Part shown: positions 12,617 through 15,164 of the stretch, one piece after another
Layout of the letters: each line of letters opens with the position of its first letter
Numbering within the stretch: the stretch's first letter is position 1
Source: Deltaproteobacteria bacterium
GTDB taxonomy: Bacteria > Desulfobacterota > Desulfarculia > Adiutricales > Adiutricaceae
DNA: 15,164 bases
Assembly: GCA_031278795.1 (NCBI GenBank)
Contig: JAITJT010000091.1
Location: forward strand, 1 to 15,164
Reading direction: 5' to 3'
Translations under genes and position numbers: made by a program
The notes under the pieces: model-generated
The model's input: the letters and a program-made list of their open reading frames with translations, nothing else
Databases searched by the model: none
What the model was told of the DNA's origin: nothing

Positions 12617-13882
12617 TCAGATTTTATTCAACTGGCTCAGGTGTTCGCCCCGGATTAAATCCTCGTAACTCTCCCTCTCCCTGATGACCTGGTAGTTGGA
12701 GCCGTATACCATGACCTCGGCCGCCCTGGGCCTGGAGTTGTAGTTGGAGCTCATGGAGAAACCATAGGCCCCGGCCCCGCATACGGCCACGTAGGCCCCC
12801 TTGTGCATCTGGGGCAGCATCCTGTCCTTGGCCAAAAAATCCCCGGACTCACACACCGGCCCCACCACCTGGGCCTTGGAGATGGTCACGTTGGCGTTTT
12901 GCTTAAGAGGCAGTATCTGGTGGTAAGAGCCGTAGAGGCTGGGTCGGATGAGGTCGTTCATGGCCGCGTCCACTATCACAAAGCGTTTGAGCGGGGTTTT
13001 TTTGTTGTAGAGGACCTTGCTTAGTAAAACGCAGCTGTTTCCCACCACCGAGCGCCCGGGTTCCAGGACCAAGGTCAAATCCTGAATCCCGGAGGTGGCC
13101 TTGATGATGGTCTGGGCGTATTCTTGGACCGTTGGTGGCTCCTCGTCGTTATAGCGGATCCCCAAGCCCCCTCCAATATCCAGGTAGCGTATGCTGTGGC
13201 CCTCCCGGCGCAGCTCTTTCACCAGATCCGCTAAGATCTCCATGGAGTCCTTGAAGGGGAGAAGCTCAGTCAGCTGGGAGCCTATATGGCAGTCTATGCC
13301 TATGACCTTGAACCAGGGGTTCTTCCTGGCCTCGGCGTAGAGCTTCAGGGCCTCCTCCCGGCTCACCCCGAACTTGGTCTCCTTTAAGCCCGTGGCGATG
13401 TAGGGATGGGTCTGGGGATCCACGTCCGGGTTCACCCTAAAGGCGATCTGGGCCACCTTCTCGCGCTCCTGGGCTATCTCCGCCAAAACCCCCATCTCGT
13501 CCGCGGACTCCAGGTTGAACATGAAGATCTCGGCCGCCAAGGCCGCCTCCAGCTCCTCGCGGCTCTTGCCCACCCCGGAGTAGACAATACGCCTAGGCGA
13601 GATACCGGACTTCAAGGCCCTAAAGAGCTCGCCACCTGAGACAATGTCCGCTCCCATGCCCTTCTCGGCCACCAGGCTAAGAAGGGTCAGGTTGGAGGCC
13701 GCCTTGACCGAGTAACAGATGAGGTGCCTAACACCTTGGAAGGCCGCCTCCAAGGCTGATAAGCTCTCCATGAAGGCCGCCATGCTATAGACAAAACAGG
13801 GTGTGCCCACTTTCTCGGCCACCTGCTCCAAAGAGACGTCCTCGGCGTAGAGCGTGTTTTCCTTATATTTAAAAAAGTCCAT
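12617..13882 (-). CDS. lysA: diaminopimelate decarboxylase
   Basis: This 421-residue PLP enzyme of fold type III (alanine racemase-like barrel plus beta domain) makes lysine from meso-diaminopimelate. Lys60 in YSVKAASN is the PLP Schiff-base lysine. HIGSQ (199-203) and the glycine loop DIGGGLG (235-241) bind PLP phosphate, EPGRS is at 274-278, and CESGD (344-348) with Cys344 plus Tyr373 in GAYGFSM complete the dimer-shared active site. The N-terminus MDFFKYKENTLYAEDVSLE is what the family usually has, so the ATG at 13882 is kept even though no Shine-Dalgarno sequence is seen in front of it. It follows the FnIII lipoprotein gene after 132 bases and is closed by a strong terminator. Confidence 0.98.
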   Translation of the reverse strand: MDFFKYKENTLYAEDVSLEQVAEKVGTPCFVYSMAAFMESLSALEAAFQGVRHLICYSVKAASNLTLLSLVAEKGMGADIVSGGELFRALKSGISPRRIVYSGVGKSREELEAALAAEIFMFNLESADEMGVLAEIAQEREKVAQIAFRVNPDVDPQTHPYIATGLKETKFGVSREEALKLYAEARKNPWFKVIGIDCHIGSQLTELLPFKDSMEILADLVKELRREGHSIRYLDIGGGLGIRYNDEEPPTVQEYAQTIIKATSGIQDLTLVLEPGRSVVGNSCVLLSKVLYNKKTPLKRFVIVDAAMNDLIRPSLYGSYHQILPLKQNANVTISKAQVVGPVCESGDFLAKDRMLPQMHKGAYVAVCGAGAYGFSMSSNYNSRPRAAEVMVYGSNYQVIRERESYEDLIRGEHLSQLNKI

Positions 13883-14014
13883 AAAATGAGATTCGCTTTT
13901 TATTCACGTTAAATTTTTAAATAAGCTCGTAAGAGCCTTAATTTAGGCCAAAGACAGATCTATCATGCTTTAAACAAAAAACCCTAAGATTTCCAGCATC
14001 TCCATAAAAACCCC

Positions 14015-15136
14015 TCAATACCCCAAATCCCTCAGATCCGGCCTCTCCACGGGGGTTTCCTCACTTTCCACCTCCACTCTGGCCTCAGGTGACGGGAGGC
14101 TCTCGTTCCCCCTAGGGGAGTTGTCCACGGCCGTCACCTGGTAGCGGTAATCAGTGCCCGGGCTAATGTCTTTATCCAGGTAGCTAAGCCCGGTGATGAG
14201 CCCTCCTATGGGCTTGAAGCTTCCGTCATCCCCAATCCTACGGTAGAGGCGGTAGCCCTTGATGTCGTCATCTTGGCCTAAGCCCTCCCATTTGAGGAGG
14301 ATGCCCTCGGGCGCCAAGGCCGCGTCCAGGTAGGCTATGGGCCTGGGTGGGAGCTTGTCCTCCACGGTAACGCTTAGCTCCGGGCTCCAGGGCCCCGGGG
14401 CCCTCCCCCCACCCTGGGTGAGCACCTTGCGGCCCCGGTAGATGTAGGTGTTACCGTAGGCGACGTTTAAATCCAGTGCCGAGGACCCCTCCACCGGTAG
14501 CTTACTGAAAGGCCCTTGATCGCTCTTCCTCTCTATCTCCACCGCCTCGTCAGCGTGGAGCTTATTAAAGTAGAGCCTCACCACCCGGTCGTCCACCGCC
14601 GCCCTGAATCCCGAGAGCTCCCCCGGGGATCCTATGGCGTAGACCGTCACCTCGGACCAGGAATCCGGATGCACCTCGCCCCTCCCTGAATAGGCGGCCA
14701 CCTGGAACCTGTATACCCGGCCCTCCTTTAAGGTGCTGGTGTAATAATAGGGCCCCGGGTTGACCAGCAGCCCAGGCGGGGGCGGCTGGGCATAGACATC
14801 TTCCACCTTCCGGAAAAAGGAGGGGCAGCCCGAGCAGAAGTCCTCACGGTCGTAGTCAGCGGCGCGCACCTCGAAGTAGGATAGGGACTGCAGAGGGCGG
14901 CCGGCCATGTTTTCATCAGGCGCCATCCACCTGAGCGTAAGCTTTCCGTCCGCGTCCAGCTCCTCGGTTAGGTCCAGGACCTTACCCGGAAGGGTAACCA
15001 TCTCCGGGTAAGGGTGCGTTTTAACACCGCAGCCCAAAAACAACACCATTATAAAGCTTACCAGAACCGGAAGCATTACTCTAGCGGCTATTTTAGGAAA
15101 ATGCTGGCTCTTTACATAAAAATAAGGCTCTCCCAT
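14015..15136 (-). CDS. fibronectin type III domain lipoprotein of the lysA cluster
   Basis: This 373-residue protein has a hydrophobic signal (about 19-35), a lipobox L-F-L-G-C with Cys36, and a following GVKTHPYPE motif recalling the small lipoproteins found before lysA/dapF in many proteobacteria. The mature part contains fibronectin type III-like modules. The first is at about 48-168 (LTLRWMAPDENMAG, YRFQVAAYSGRGE). A degenerate middle module follows at about 174-262, and a clear last one at about 267-357 (GILLKWEGLGQDDDIKGYRLYRR, DYRYQVTAVDNSPRGNES). It is probably an outer-membrane lipoprotein facing the periplasm, with a binding or scaffolding role that cannot be specified. AAGGAG (complement of 15141-15146) four bases before the ATG fixes the start. 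An argH gene often lies upstream in deltaproteobacterial relatives but would be outside this window. Confidence 0.9.
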   Translation of the reverse strand: MGEPYFYVKSQHFPKIAARVMLPVLVSFIMVLFLGCGVKTHPYPEMVTLPGKVLDLTEELDADGKLTLRWMAPDENMAGRPLQSLSYFEVRAADYDREDFCSGCPSFFRKVEDVYAQPPPPGLLVNPGPYYYTSTLKEGRVYRFQVAAYSGRGEVHPDSWSEVTVYAIGSPGELSGFRAAVDDRVVRLYFNKLHADEAVEIERKSDQGPFSKLPVEGSSALDLNVAYGNTYIYRGRKVLTQGGGRAPGPWSPELSVTVEDKLPPRPIAYLDAALAPEGILLKWEGLGQDDDIKGYRLYRRIGDDGSFKPIGGLITGLSYLDKDISPGTDYRYQVTAVDNSPRGNESLPSPEARVEVESEETPVERPDLRDLGY

Positions 15137-15164
15137 GAGTCTCCTTCTGGCGCTTTTATAAAAA

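Noticed and set aside
13921..13940. GCTC-GTAA-GAGC hairpin between the FnIII lipoprotein gene and lysA
   Set aside because: Only a 4-bp stem; the T-rich tail on the minus strand is suggestive but too weak to call a terminator.

Overview
The window reads as ordinary bacterial chromosome from a Gram-negative organism. The best guess is a member of the former Deltaproteobacteria (Desulfobacterota). The reasons are the gene order FnIII-type lipoprotein, lysA, dapF, dapA, dapB on one strand, two lipoproteins with clear lipoboxes, an EmrA/EmrB-type efflux pair, and a Crp/Fnr regulator without an FNR-type cysteine cluster. This assignment is inference from layout and protein character, not from a database match. 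Coding DNA is moderately GC-rich and uses AGG freely for arginine. The intergenic DNA, above all 6,960-8,780, is strikingly AT-rich.

Left part (1-2,332, plus strand): a short period-8 repeat array is followed by a SRAP-domain protein (YedK/HMCES type, abasic-site DNA-protein crosslinking) and, 34 bases on, a fusion of an AAA-type ATPase with a C-terminal PD-(D/E)XK nuclease domain. The ATPase has lost the usual Walker B glutamate. A G-depleted, C-rich tract after it could be a Rho loading site. Next (2,518-6,165, plus strand) comes an efflux module: a promoter overlapped by a palindrome, a TetR-family regulator, an EmrA-like membrane fusion protein, and an EmrB-like 14-helix MFS pump whose GTG start overlaps the previous stop. 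A perfect 11-bp hairpin terminator closes it.

Middle (6,260-8,780): a minus-strand Crp/Fnr-family regulator with the ExxSR recognition helix of FNR. Its upstream side opens into about 1.8 kb without a convincing protein gene. Inside that stretch two FNR-type palindromes lie exactly 25 bp apart. They are followed by a perfect -10 box and, about 120 bases further, a small hairpin with a T7 run, which together look like an undescribed FNR-controlled small RNA. The stretch also holds a 12-bp tandem repeat and a period-8 C-rich array with strong G-quadruplex potential on the minus strand. It ends at a tRNA-Arg(UCU) gene with its own terminator.

Right part (8,782-15,136, minus strand): transcription runs FnIII-domain lipoprotein, lysA, dapF, dapA, dapB, small lipoprotein, tRNA-Arg. 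dapF, dapA, dapB and lysA supply four steps of lysine and meso-diaminopimelate synthesis (for protein and peptidoglycan). Between dapF and dapA sit a 14-bp perfect hairpin and, further on, a large nested palindrome of about 86-104 bp. A perfect TATAAT places the predicted transcript start exactly at the first base of the long stem, so dapA may have a structured leader of unknown type. The two predicted non-coding structures (7,147-7,381 and 11,276-11,381) are the most original things here.
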